Shown here piece after piece: positions 53,192 to 61,137 of a stretch of 64,000 nt of DNA. How positions within the stretch are numbered: position 1 is the stretch's first letter; every line of letters begins with the position of its first letter. The notes under the pieces were generated by a model. It saw only the letters and a program-made list of their open reading frames with translations, made no database searches and had not been told where the DNA came from. The translations under genes were made by a program, and so were the position numbers. Location of the stretch: NCBI RefSeq assembly GCF_014654615.1, contig NZ_BNBB01000027.1, positions 1 through 64,000 of the forward strand, in the 5' to 3' direction. The DNA comes from Streptosporangium violaceochromogenes (lineage in GTDB: Bacteria > Actinomycetota > Actinomycetes > Streptosporangiales > Streptosporangiaceae).

Positions 53192-54319
53192 ATGAGTTTC
53201 CCGATGACGCCCGCCGAGGCGCGGGTGGACCTTTCGGCGATCCGTGACAACGTCGCGCTGCTCGGTGAGCGCGCCCCGGGTGCCGAGCTCATGGTCGCGG
53301 TCAAGGCCGACGGCTACGGGCACGGTCTGGTCGCCTCCGCCGGCGCCTGTCTTGAGGGCGGCGCCACCCGGCTGGGCACCGCCTATCTCCGCGAGGCCCT
53401 GCGCCTGCGCGCCGAGGGAATCACCGCGCCGATCCTGTCGTGGATCATCCCGCCGGGCGAGCCGCTGGAGGAGGCGATCCACCAGGACGTGGAGCTGTCC
53501 GCGGGCGCTCCGGGGCTGGTGGACGCGATCGCCGTCGCGGCGGGCCGTACCGGCCGGATCGCCCGGCTGCACCTGAAGGCGGACACCGGCATGTCGCGGG
53601 GCGGCGCCGTGGCCGCGGACTGGCCCGCGCTGGTGGAGCGTGCCATGGCCAGGCAGTCGGAGGGGACGGTCGAGATCGTCGGCCTGTGGTCGCACCTCGC
53701 CTGCTCCGACATGCCGGGGCACCCGTCGATCGAGGCGCAGCTCACCGCCTTCGACGAGGCGCTGGCCATCGCCGAGAAGGCGGGCGCGGGGGGTTCCCAC
53801 GTGGTGCGGCACATCGCCAACTCGGCGGCGACGCTGCTGCTGCCGCAGGCCCGCTACGACATGGTCCGGCCGGGCCTCGCGGCCTTCGGGCTGAGCCCCG
53901 TTCCGCGGCTCGGGGGTTTCGGGCTGCGTCCCGCGATGAGCCTGGTGGCGCGGATCGCCCTGACCAAGCGGGTTCCGGCGGGTTCGGGGGTCTCCTACGG
54001 TCACCTTTACATCACAGATCGCGAGACCACGCTTGGTCTGGTGCCCCTGGGGTACGCGGATGGCGTCCCCCGGCACTCCACCGGCCGGGTCGAGGTTGTG
54101 GCGGCAGGGCGTCGGCGGCCGGTCGTGGGGCGGGTCTGCATGGATCAGTTCGTGATCGACGTGGGAGACGACGCCCTGGAGGAGGGCGACGAGGTGATCC
54201 TGTTCGGCGACGGCTCGCGGGGCGAGCCGACCGCGCAGGAGTGGGCGGATTCCCTTGGCACGATCACCCATGAGATCGTGACCGGGATCGGTTCGCGGGT
54301 TCCCCGCGTTTACCGGTGA
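53192..54319 (+). CDS. alr: Alanine racemase
   Basis: 375-aa PLP enzyme making D-alanine for peptidoglycan. The PLP lysine K38 is in MVAVKADGYGHGL, and the second catalytic base Y269 in GSGVSYGHLY. VGRVCMDQFVIDVG is conserved. I use ATG 53192, after GGAAAG; a TTG at 53171 overlapping nnrD and an ATG at 53204 are alternatives. Standard neighbour of nnrD and tsaE. Confidence 0.95.
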   Translation: MSFPMTPAEARVDLSAIRDNVALLGERAPGAELMVAVKADGYGHGLVASAGACLEGGATRLGTAYLREALRLRAEGITAPILSWIIPPGEPLEEAIHQDVELSAGAPGLVDAIAVAAGRTGRIARLHLKADTGMSRGGAVAADWPALVERAMARQSEGTVEIVGLWSHLACSDMPGHPSIEAQLTAFDEALAIAEKAGAGGSHVVRHIANSAATLLLPQARYDMVRPGLAAFGLSPVPRLGGFGLRPAMSLVARIALTKRVPAGSGVSYGHLYITDRETTLGLVPLGYADGVPRHSTGRVEVVAAGRRRPVVGRVCMDQFVIDVGDDALEEGDEVILFGDGSRGEPTAQEWADSLGTITHEIVTGIGSRVPRVYR

Positions 54320-54338
54320 AAGGTGGTCGAAGGGGCGT

Positions 54339-55430
54339 ATGAGTAATACCGCACGGCGCAGGGTCGGCATCGCGGGCGCCATCGTCGGCGCGGCGTCCGC
54401 GGGGGTGGCCGCGGCGACCTTGGCCAAGCGGTACGCGGTGGGGCGCATCCGGCTCAGACCCGACCTGGAGGCGAGTGAGCCGCTGGGCGAGCTGCGCGGC
54501 CGGCCCGCCCACGTCACGACCTCCGACGACGTGTGCCTGTACGCCGAGGTGGACGGACCGGAGGACGCCCCGCTGACCGTGGTCCTGTGCCACGGCTACA
54601 CCCTCAACCTGGATTCCTGGCACTACCAGCGGCGTGACCTGGCCGGCTCCCACCGGCTGGTCCTGTGGGACCAGCGCTCTCACGGGCGTTCGCCGCGCAC
54701 CAACGTCGACGACTCCACGATCGACCGCCTCGGCGACGACCTGGCCGAGGTGATCGGGGCGCTGGTGCCGGGGCCGTGCGTGCTGGTGGGCCACTCCATG
54801 GGCGGGATGACGATCATGGCGCTGGCCGACCGGCATCCGGAGCTGTTCGGCGACAGGATCAAGGGGGTCGCGCTGATCTCCACCTCGGCGGGGAAGCTGG
54901 CCGAGATCTCCCTGGGCCTGCCCGCGCTGCTGGCCAAGGTGGTGCACAAGGCCACACCGGGCACGGTGTCCCTGCTGAGCCGGGGCGGCGCGCTGGTGGA
55001 CAGGGGGCGCCAGGCCGGCAGCGACGTGGCCTTCCTGGCGCTGCGCCATCTGGGGTTCGGCGATCCCAAGAGCGTCAGCCCCACGGTGGTGGACTTCGCC
55101 GAGTCGATGATCCGTTCCACGCCCTTCGAGGTGATCGCCGACTTCTACCCGGCGCTGATGTCGCACGACAAGCTCAGCGCCCTGGACGTGCTGAACGGCC
55201 TGCCCGTCTCCATCGTCGTCGGCGACAAGGACTGGCTGACGCCGGTCGACCACAGCAGGGCCATGGCGGCGGCGCTGCCGCGGGCCCGGTACACCGAGGT
55301 GCCCGACAGCTCGCACCTGATCCAGCTTGAGCGTCCGATGGTCGTCAACGAGGCGCTGCGCGATCTGATCAAGCGGGTGGCCGCCGACAGCACGGGCCCT
55401 GAGGGGCCGGAGGGGGTGATCGAGCCGTGA
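54339..55430 (+). CDS. Alpha/beta hydrolase, membrane-associated
   Basis: 363 aa. A hydrophobic, basic-flanked N-terminus (RRRVGIAGAIVGAASAGVAAATLAKRY) is probably a membrane anchor. Then an alpha/beta hydrolase fold: LCHGYTLN oxyanion region, nucleophile S153 in GHSMGG, Asp in GDKDWLTPV and His in SSHLIQLERP. The substrate is unknown. Between alr and tsaE, with a 4-bp overlap with tsaE, as in many actinobacteria. Confidence 0.9.
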   Translation: MSNTARRRVGIAGAIVGAASAGVAAATLAKRYAVGRIRLRPDLEASEPLGELRGRPAHVTTSDDVCLYAEVDGPEDAPLTVVLCHGYTLNLDSWHYQRRDLAGSHRLVLWDQRSHGRSPRTNVDDSTIDRLGDDLAEVIGALVPGPCVLVGHSMGGMTIMALADRHPELFGDRIKGVALISTSAGKLAEISLGLPALLAKVVHKATPGTVSLLSRGGALVDRGRQAGSDVAFLALRHLGFGDPKSVSPTVVDFAESMIRSTPFEVIADFYPALMSHDKLSALDVLNGLPVSIVVGDKDWLTPVDHSRAMAAALPRARYTEVPDSSHLIQLERPMVVNEALRDLIKRVAADSTGPEGPEGVIEP

Positions 55431-55870
55431 AGGTCGTGGCGACGGCCGAGGAGATGCGCGAGCTGGGCGCGGAGCTGGCCGGGCTGCTGCGCGCCGGAGA
55501 CCTGGCGGTGCTGTCCGGGCCGCTCGGCGCCGGTAAGACGACCCTGGTCCAGGGGCTGGCCGACGGCCTCAAGGTGCGCGGGCCGATCACCTCTCCCACC
55601 TTCGTCATCGCCCGGGTGCACCCCTCGCTGGCGGGCGGTCCCGCGCTGGTGCACGTCGACGCCTACCGGCTGGGCGGTGACCTGGAGGTCGACGATCTGG
55701 ACCTGGACGCCTCGCTGGAGGAGTCGGTGACGGTCGTGGAGTGGGGCGAGGGTTTGGTGGAGGGGCTGGCCGACGACCGCCTGGAGATCTCGATCGAGCG
55801 CGGTGAGTCCGGCGAGGAGCGGACGGTACGGCTGCGCGGGGTCGGAGCCCGGTGGGAGGGTGTGGTCTGA
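55427..55870 (+). CDS. tsaE: tRNA t6A biosynthesis ATPase TsaE
   Basis: 147-aa P-loop ATPase of the threonylcarbamoyl-adenosine pathway. Walker A GPLGAGKTT at 31-39, ITSPTFVI and HVDAYRLGG motifs typical of TsaE. GTG at 55427 overlaps the hydrolase stop (GTGA). Partners TsaB and TsaD are encoded 1.5-3 kb downstream. Confidence 0.96.
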   Translation: MKVVATAEEMRELGAELAGLLRAGDLAVLSGPLGAGKTTLVQGLADGLKVRGPITSPTFVIARVHPSLAGGPALVHVDAYRLGGDLEVDDLDLDASLEESVTVVEWGEGLVEGLADDRLEISIERGESGEERTVRLRGVGARWEGVV

Positions 55871-55887
55871 TCGGTCTTCGCTCGGGC

Positions 55888-55913
55888 CGTAATCCCGGCA
55901 TGCCGGTATTACG
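55888..55913 (+). repeat. 26-bp near-perfect palindrome
   Basis: CGTAAT (55888-55893) and ATTACG (55908-55913) flank a central CCGGCATGCCGG (55895-55906); only the pair at 55894/55907 fails to match. It lies 18 bp after the tsaE stop and about 60 bp before the probable start of the secreted protein gene. It could be a terminator or an operator. Confidence 0.7.
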
Positions 55914-55973
55914 TCCTACGTGGTACAGATCATCGGGGCCGAAGATCGACTCTTACCGGTTTGCCCGTGTTTA

Positions 55974-56747
55974 ATGGGAAACAGGCGGGAAGTTGTGCGG
56001 AGGATGGTCGTCGACCGGACTGCGGAGTGGAGTGCGACGTTGCCAGGAATCAGACAAGTCGCGGTTCTCGGGGCCATCGCCCTGTTCGGAACAGCCGGAT
56101 GCGCGGCCGAGGGCACATCGGGTAGCCCCCAGGAGAACATCTCGCCCGTCGCGCAGCGGAGCAGCGTGATCAGCCGGGAGAACATCGAGGTCCAGCTCCA
56201 GCCCGCCCGCGTTAAGGCGGGGCAGAAGGTATGGATCCTGGCGAACTGCCCGATCCCCGAGGGCGGCCCCGAGCACCGGGGCACCGCCGCCTCCAAGGCC
56301 TTCCGCGCGCCGGTCGCGCTCGACCCCATCCTGGCCACGCCCAGCCCCTCGGCCTCGGCCGGGGCCACCCCCGCGGCCCGTCCCTGGGTCCGGGGGCAGG
56401 CCGTCGTCGCCACCGGCGTCGCGCCCGGCGTCTACGACGTCAACGCCCGGTGCGAGGGGACCAACGACACCGGCAAGGCGGGGCTCCGGGTCGTGGGCGA
56501 GGGCAAGAAGGACGAACCCACCGACAAGCCGGCCGACAAGCCCCGCGACAACGACGGGCCCCGCAGCACCCCCAAGCCGAAGCGCACGATCATCAGCACC
56601 CACGCGCCCGGCACGGGCGGCGGCGGCACCGCCGCCCGCGACACGGGCGGGGCCCCGGGCATGCCGTCCGGCGTGGCCGTCGTCGTGCTGGTGACGGTCC
56701 TCGCCGGCGGCGCCGGGGTCGCCGCCGCGCGCAGACGCCGCCCGTAG
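55974..56747 (+). CDS. Secreted Ig-like protein with C-terminal anchor, sortase neighbour
   Basis: About 257 aa. A hydrophobic N-terminal segment (RQVAVLGAIALFGTAGC) is a signal peptide, with a weak lipobox at TAGC. The domain NIEVQLQPARVKAGQKVWILANC ... VAPGVYDVNARCEGTND has two cysteines and matches the 22685 protein. A Pro/Lys/Asp-rich stalk, a membrane helix (SGVAVVVLVTVLAGGAGVAAA) and an RRRRP tail follow. No LPxTG is visible. The start is uncertain: ATG 55974, GTG 55920 or ATG 56004. It precedes a class F sortase by 7 bp. Confidence 0.75.
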   Translation: MGNRREVVRRMVVDRTAEWSATLPGIRQVAVLGAIALFGTAGCAAEGTSGSPQENISPVAQRSSVISRENIEVQLQPARVKAGQKVWILANCPIPEGGPEHRGTAASKAFRAPVALDPILATPSPSASAGATPAARPWVRGQAVVATGVAPGVYDVNARCEGTNDTGKAGLRVVGEGKKDEPTDKPADKPRDNDGPRSTPKPKRTIISTHAPGTGGGGTAARDTGGAPGMPSGVAVVVLVTVLAGGAGVAAARRRRP

Positions 56748-56754
56748 CCCGACG

Positions 56755-57300
56755 ATGGCCGAGTCCTCCCGCTGGTCATGGATCATCGTGGCCGGAGTGA
56801 TCACCGGCGCCGCCATGGTCGCGCTCCAGAAAGGGGGGCAGGACGCGGTGGTCGCCCCCGCGGTCGTGCCCAGCCGTATCGACATCCCCTCCCTGGGCAT
56901 CAAGGCGCCGCTGATGAAGCTCGGCGTGACGGACGGACAGCTCGACCTGCCGCCGTTCGAGAAGCCGGACGCGGCCGGATGGGTCAAGGAGAGCGCCGTC
57001 CCCGGCGACCCAGGCTCCGCGGTGATCCTCGGGCACGTCGACACCAAGACCGACCCCGCGGTCTTCTACAAGCTCAAGGAGATGCGGGAGGGGCAGGTCA
57101 TCAAGGTCGCGCGCAGCGACGGCAAGGTCGCCCAGTACCGCGTGGACTCCATCGAGCAGGTGAGGAAGGACCGCTTCCCGGCCGACAAGGTCTATCTCCA
57201 GGACGGCCTGCGCCTCATCACCTGCGGTGGCACGTTCGACTGGGACAAACACGAGTACCGCGACAACGTCATCGTCTACGCGACCCTCGTCAAGACCTGA
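56755..57300 (+). CDS. Class F sortase
   Basis: 181 aa. One N-terminal membrane helix (WSWIIVAGVITGAAMVAL) and a sortase domain with catalytic H94 (ILGHVDT), C157 (LITCGG) and R169 (HEYRDNVIVYA). Short length and sequence style fit the actinobacterial class F. It cleaves a sorting motif and transfers or anchors surface proteins. The upstream gene is the obvious candidate partner, though it lacks a recognisable LPxTG. ATG 56755. Confidence 0.9.
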   Translation: MAESSRWSWIIVAGVITGAAMVALQKGGQDAVVAPAVVPSRIDIPSLGIKAPLMKLGVTDGQLDLPPFEKPDAAGWVKESAVPGDPGSAVILGHVDTKTDPAVFYKLKEMREGQVIKVARSDGKVAQYRVDSIEQVRKDRFPADKVYLQDGLRLITCGGTFDWDKHEYRDNVIVYATLVKT

Positions 57301-57367
57301 CCCCCTTCCCGGCCGAGGCGCGCAGGTGGACCCGGGAAGGGGGCGGAACGGACTAGGCTAACTGTTC

Positions 57368-58051
57368 GTGCTGGTCCTGGCCTTTGATACCGCGACCCCC
57401 GCCGTCACCGCCGCGGTGCACGACGGCGAGGGGGTTCTCGCCGAGTCGACGACGATCGACGCGCGCCGCCACGGTGAGCTGCTCGTCCCCACGATCCGGG
57501 AGGTCCTGAAGGAGGCGGGCGTCTCGCTCGGCGACGTCACGACCGTCGTCGCCGGGACGGGCCCCGGCCCCTACACCGGCCTCCGGGTCGGTCTGATGAC
57601 CGCCCAGGCCCTGGCGACGGCCCTGGGCGTCCCGGCCTACGGCGTGTGCACGCTCGACGCCCTCGCCTACGGCAGCGGCATGGCGGAACCGTTCCTGGTG
57701 GCCACCGACGCGCGGCGCAGGGAGGTGTTCTGGGGGCACTACGAGGACCCCGGGACCCGCCTGTCGGGCCCCTCGGTGGACAGGCCCCAGGATCTGCCCG
57801 GAGGGCTTCCCCTCGTCGGCGCGGGTGCGCGGCTGTACGCCGGGGTGCTGGGGGCCTCCCGCCTGGCGGACGCCCCGGACCACCCCTTCGCGGGGGCGCT
57901 GGCCTCGCTGGCCGCCGCGCAGCTCGGCGGGCCGGATGTCCGCGAGGTCGTCGAGAGCGGCACGCACCCCGTGCTGAGCCTGCCCCGCCCGATCTATCTC
58001 CGCCGTCCCGACGCCCAGGTGCCCGCGCCCCCCAAGAGGGTGTCCGCGTGA
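57368..58051 (+). CDS. tsaB: tRNA t6A biosynthesis protein TsaB
   Basis: 227-aa ASKHA-fold partner of TsaD (LVLAFDTATPAVTAAVHDGEG; AGTGPGPYTGLRVGLMTAQALA). GTG at 57368. Its TGA overlaps the GTG of rimI (GTGA). Confidence 0.96.
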   Translation: MLVLAFDTATPAVTAAVHDGEGVLAESTTIDARRHGELLVPTIREVLKEAGVSLGDVTTVVAGTGPGPYTGLRVGLMTAQALATALGVPAYGVCTLDALAYGSGMAEPFLVATDARRREVFWGHYEDPGTRLSGPSVDRPQDLPGGLPLVGAGARLYAGVLGASRLADAPDHPFAGALASLAAAQLGGPDVREVVESGTHPVLSLPRPIYLRRPDAQVPAPPKRVSA

Positions 58052-58500
58052 CCGTGCTGCTGCGCGTGATGACCGCGGACGACCTGCCCGCGGTGATGAG
58101 GATCGAACGGGAGACGTTCCCGCGCGACGCCTGGACCGAGGGCATGCTCCGCGGCGAACTCGACGACCAGCCCAGGACCCGCCACTACGTGGTGGCCCTG
58201 CTGGACGGCGAGATCGTCGGCTACGCCGGGCTCTCGGCCGCGGGCGACCAGGCCGACGTGCAGACCATCGCGGTCCTGTCCGGACGCCGCCGGGCGGGCG
58301 TCGGCGGCGCCATGCTGACCGAGCTGCTCGCCGAGGCCGTACGGCGGGGCGCGCGGGCGGTCTTTCTGGAGGTGCGCGCCGACAACCCGGAGGCGCGGGC
58401 GGTCTACGACCGGTTCGGGTTCGAGCCGATCGGCGTGCGCCGCCACTACTACGACGACGGCACCGACGCGATCATGATGAAGAAGGATCTCCATGCGTGA
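58048..58500 (+). CDS. rimI: Ribosomal protein S18-alanine N-acetyltransferase
   Basis: 150-aa GNAT acetyltransferase. The acetyl-CoA loop [42 protein letters not shown] and the position between tsaB and tsaD support RimI. GTG 58048 overlaps the tsaB stop; the longer open frame upstream is antisense-free but lies inside tsaB. It overlaps tsaD by 8 bp. Confidence 0.94.
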   Translation: MTVLLRVMTADDLPAVMRIERETFPRDAWTEGMLRGELDDQPRTRHYVVALLDGEIVGYAGLSAAGDQADVQTIAVLSGRRRAGVGGAMLTELLAEAVRRGARAVFLEVRADNPEARAVYDRFGFEPIGVRRHYYDDGTDAIMMKKDLHA

Positions 58501-59524
58501 CGAACCCCTCGTGCTGGGCATCGAGACCTCCTGCGACGAGACCGGAGTGGGCATCGTCCGGGGGCACACCCTGCTGGCCAACACGATCGCCTCCAGTGTC
58601 GAGCAGCACGCCCGCTTCGGCGGTGTGGTGCCCGAGGTGGCCTCCCGGGCACACCTGGAGGCCATGACCCCGACCGTCGAGCGGGCGCTGGAGCAGGCGG
58701 GCCTGCGTTTCGCCGACGTCGACGCGATCGCGGTGACCGCCGGGCCCGGCCTGACGGGCGCCCTGCTGGTCGGGGTGGCCGCCGCCAAGGCGTACGCGCT
58801 GGGCCTGGGCGTGCCCCTGTACGGGGTGAACCACCTGGCCGCGCACGTCGCGGTGGACCAGCTCGAACACGGGGCCCTGCCCAAGCCGTGCGTCGCGATG
58901 CTGGTCTCGGGCGGGCACTCCTCCCTGCTGCTGGTGCCCGACGTCGCCAAGGAGGTCGTCTCGCTGGGGTCGACCGTGGACGACGCCGCCGGGGAGGCGT
59001 TCGACAAGGTGGCCCGCGTGCTCGGGCTGCCCTTCCCCGGAGGCCCCCACATCGACCGGGTGGCCCGTGACGGCTCGGGCACCGCCATCGCGTTCCCGCG
59101 CGGCAAGTACGACGACGGGACGCTCGACTTCTCCTTCTCCGGCCTGAAGACCGCCGTGGCCCGCTGGGTGGAGGCCAGGGAACGGGCGGGTGAGGCGATC
59201 CACGTGCCGGACGTGGCCGCCTCGTTCCAGGAGGCCGTGGTCGACGTGCTCACCCGCAAGGCGCTGGCGGCCTGCCGTGAGCACGGGATCGGTGACCTGC
59301 TGATCGGCGGCGGTGTGGCGGCCAACTCCCGGCTGCGCGCCCTCGCCCGGGAGCGGTGCGACGCCGCGGGGGTACGGCTGCGCGTCCCGCGCCCCGGACT
59401 GTGCACGGACAACGGCGCGATGGTGGCCGCGCTCGGCTCCGACCTCGTGGCGGCGGGCGTCCGCCCGTCCGCGCTGGACATCCCCGCCGACTCCTCCCTG
59501 CCGATCACCGCCGTCCACGTGTGA
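58493..59524 (+). CDS. tsaD: tRNA N6-adenosine threonylcarbamoyltransferase TsaD
   Basis: 343-aa enzyme attaching the threonylcarbamoyl group to A37. [13 protein letters not shown], metal ligands H114 and H118 (NHLAAH), SGGHSSLL and CTDNGAMVA are all present. ATG 58493 within an 8-bp overlap with rimI. The stop codon lies inside a 27-bp tandem repeat (see 59509). Confidence 0.97.
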   Translation: MRDEPLVLGIETSCDETGVGIVRGHTLLANTIASSVEQHARFGGVVPEVASRAHLEAMTPTVERALEQAGLRFADVDAIAVTAGPGLTGALLVGVAAAKAYALGLGVPLYGVNHLAAHVAVDQLEHGALPKPCVAMLVSGGHSSLLLVPDVAKEVVSLGSTVDDAAGEAFDKVARVLGLPFPGGPHIDRVARDGSGTAIAFPRGKYDDGTLDFSFSGLKTAVARWVEARERAGEAIHVPDVAASFQEAVVDVLTRKALAACREHGIGDLLIGGGVAANSRLRALARERCDAAGVRLRVPRPGLCTDNGAMVAALGSDLVAAGVRPSALDIPADSSLPITAVHV

Positions 59525-59589
59525 CCGCCGCCTCACGCCGTCCACGTGTGGCCACCGCCTCACGCCGGGCGCGTGTGACAGCCGTCCCG
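59509..59589 (+). repeat. 27-bp tandem repeat across the tsaD stop codon
   Basis: Two 27-bp copies (59509-59535 and 59536-59562, 25 of 27 identical) and a third degenerate copy (59563-59589). The first contains the tsaD stop; in the second the stop is replaced by a Trp codon, so duplication or loss would change the gene end. Confidence 0.75.
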
Positions 59590-59606
59590 CGCCCGGCGCG
59601 GGACGG
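59582..59606. terminator. Bidirectional terminator between tsaD and the coiled-coil gene
   Basis: CCGTCCCGCGCC (59582-59593) and GGCGCGGGACGG (59595-59606) are a perfect 12-bp inverted repeat with one base between. It lies between two convergent genes (tsaD ends 59524, the next gene ends 59611). Confidence 0.7.
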
Positions 59607-59610
59607 GAGG

Positions 59611-60846
59611 TCAGTCGTCGCCGCGGGCGGGGCGGAGCAGGGCCTCGGCGAGGGCCAGCATGGTCTCCTCCAGCGCGCCCAGGCGGCGGGTGATGTCCAT
59701 GCGGGCGGGTTCCATCATCCGGGTGAGCGCCTCGGCGAGCTGTTCGCGGTCGGGCTGGGCCCGTAGCAGACCGGCCAGCGGGGTCAGGGCCGCGTGGGCC
59801 TGGGTGAGGCGCTCGTCCACGCTCTCCAGCCGCTCGGCGGCCTTCTCCGCGCAGCCGTCCAGCGTGCGCAGCCGGGAGTCGAGGGTGTCGGCCCTGCTGG
59901 CGATCCGGCCCTCGATGTCGTCCAGCCGCTCCTCGACGACGTCGAAGCGCGTCTCGTGGCGGCCGGCGATCTCGCCGAGGCGGGAGCCGCCCGCGGCCAT
60001 CCGTCCCTCCAGCGCGGAGGCACGGCCGTCGAGGGCGGCCAGGCGTCCGTCGATCCCCTCCAGCCGGTCGTTCACCCGGTCGAGGCGGTCGCCGAGGCCC
60101 GCGGCCAGGTGCTCCAGCCGGCTCGTGTTCAGGGCCGCCTGGCCGTTCGCCTGCTCGACGGCGCTGAGCAGGCGGTCGGCCACGTCGCCGACGGCCTCGC
60201 GCAGGCTCGCCGCCAGGGCGAGCGTCTCCGTCTCAAGGCGGCCGGTGCGCGTGCCGAGCTCGCCCAGCGCCCTGTCCAGGCGGGTGAACCGGCCTGCGGC
60301 GGCCTCCACGCCCGTCAGGACGTGACCGAGCCGCCCGGTGAGGCCGTCGAGGCGGTCGTCCACGCCGCGGGTGCCGTCGGAGATCGACCGCAGGTGGGTG
60401 AGCGCCTCGTCCACGCTCTCGCCCACCGCGCCGATGTCGGCCCACAGGCTCGGCAGCTCGCCGATCGGCACGACCCGGTCACGGACGGAGTCGACGCCCC
60501 GGCCCAGGGAGCCGACGCGCTCGCCGACGACGTCCACGTGGTCGCGGACCGCCTCGACGTGCTGGGCGAGACCCTCCGCCCACGCCGGGGGGCGGACGGC
60601 GATGTCGCTCAGGTGGCCGTGGACGGACTCCAGCGTGCCGCTCATCCCGCTCAGCTCGCGTTCCCTGACCTCCCGCAGCAGCCACTCCACGCCCTCCAGG
60701 CGCCTGCGGATCTCGTCCAGTACGGCGCCCTGGGTGCGCTGCTCGTACATGTGGTCCTGGGCGGCGCGGGCGAGGAGCTCGCGCATCCGGTCGGAGATGG
60801 CCGTCTGACCGCCTGCATGGAGAAGGGTGTGGTCGGAGTGGTCCAC
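59611..60846 (-). CDS. Long coiled-coil/repeat protein of unknown function
   Basis: 411 aa. From about residue 60 to the end there are recurring amphipathic units such as LDRVNDRLEGIDGRLAALDGRASALEGRMA, RLGEIAGRHETRFDVVEERLDDIEGRIASRADTLDSRLRTLDGCAEK, and an acidic C-terminus. The heptad-like Leu/Ile pattern with charged residues implies a long alpha-helical coiled coil, resembling apolipoprotein/tropomyosin-like or methyl-accepting-type helices. No membrane helix is seen. The GTG at 60846 follows AAGGAGTC. No family name can be given. The upstream region holds a 10-bp-period repeat. Confidence 0.75.
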   Translation of the reverse strand: MDHSDHTLLHAGGQTAISDRMRELLARAAQDHMYEQRTQGAVLDEIRRRLEGVEWLLREVRERELSGMSGTLESVHGHLSDIAVRPPAWAEGLAQHVEAVRDHVDVVGERVGSLGRGVDSVRDRVVPIGELPSLWADIGAVGESVDEALTHLRSISDGTRGVDDRLDGLTGRLGHVLTGVEAAAGRFTRLDRALGELGTRTGRLETETLALAASLREAVGDVADRLLSAVEQANGQAALNTSRLEHLAAGLGDRLDRVNDRLEGIDGRLAALDGRASALEGRMAAGGSRLGEIAGRHETRFDVVEERLDDIEGRIASRADTLDSRLRTLDGCAEKAAERLESVDERLTQAHAALTPLAGLLRAQPDREQLAEALTRMMEPARMDITRRLGALEETMLALAEALLRPARGDD

Positions 60847-60910
60847 GAAAAAGACTCCTTCACTCGCCGGCGACCGGCCGCGCGGTGGGGTGGTACGGCG
60901 TGCCGGCGTC

Positions 60911-61020
60911 CACCGGCGGACGCTAACGAACGCTGACGGACGTCGGCGAACGCCGACGAACGCCGATGGACTCAGGCGGACACCGGAAAACGCCAACAAA
61001 CGCTGACAAACGCGGTCGGA
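60911..61020 (-). repeat. Eleven-copy 10-bp-period repeat upstream of the coiled-coil gene
   Basis: From 60911 to 61020 successive 10-bp units read CACCGGCGGA, CGCTAACGAA, CGCTGACGGA, CGTCGGCGAA, CGCCGACGAA, CGCCGATGGA, CTCAGGCGGA, CACCGGAAAA, CGCCAACAAA, CGCTGACAAA, CGCGGTCGGA, with consensus about CGCYGACGRA. The gap 60847-61137 contains no gene. Period 10 is close to one DNA helical turn, so the repeat could bend DNA or bind a protein along one face; this role is inferred. Confidence 0.85.
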
Positions 61021-61137
61021 CCGCGGAAGGGGAAGACCCCCGGGCGGCCACCCTAGCCTCCCGATCAAGGTTTTTCGGCGTCGAATTTAAAAGATCGCGA
61101 TTGCCGGTGAATTGCCTGAATCAGCTGTTTTGGCAGC

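Noticed and set aside
56700-56747. LPxTG sorting signal in the protein upstream of the sortase
   Set aside because: No LPxTG or close variant found; only GMPSG precedes the helix, too weak to call.
60847-61068. Extension of the coiled-coil gene through the 10-bp repeat
   Set aside because: Would put a repetitive Arg/Ser/Val sequence in front of the protein, and the ribosome-binding site lies just before GTG 60846. Kept as an alternative only.
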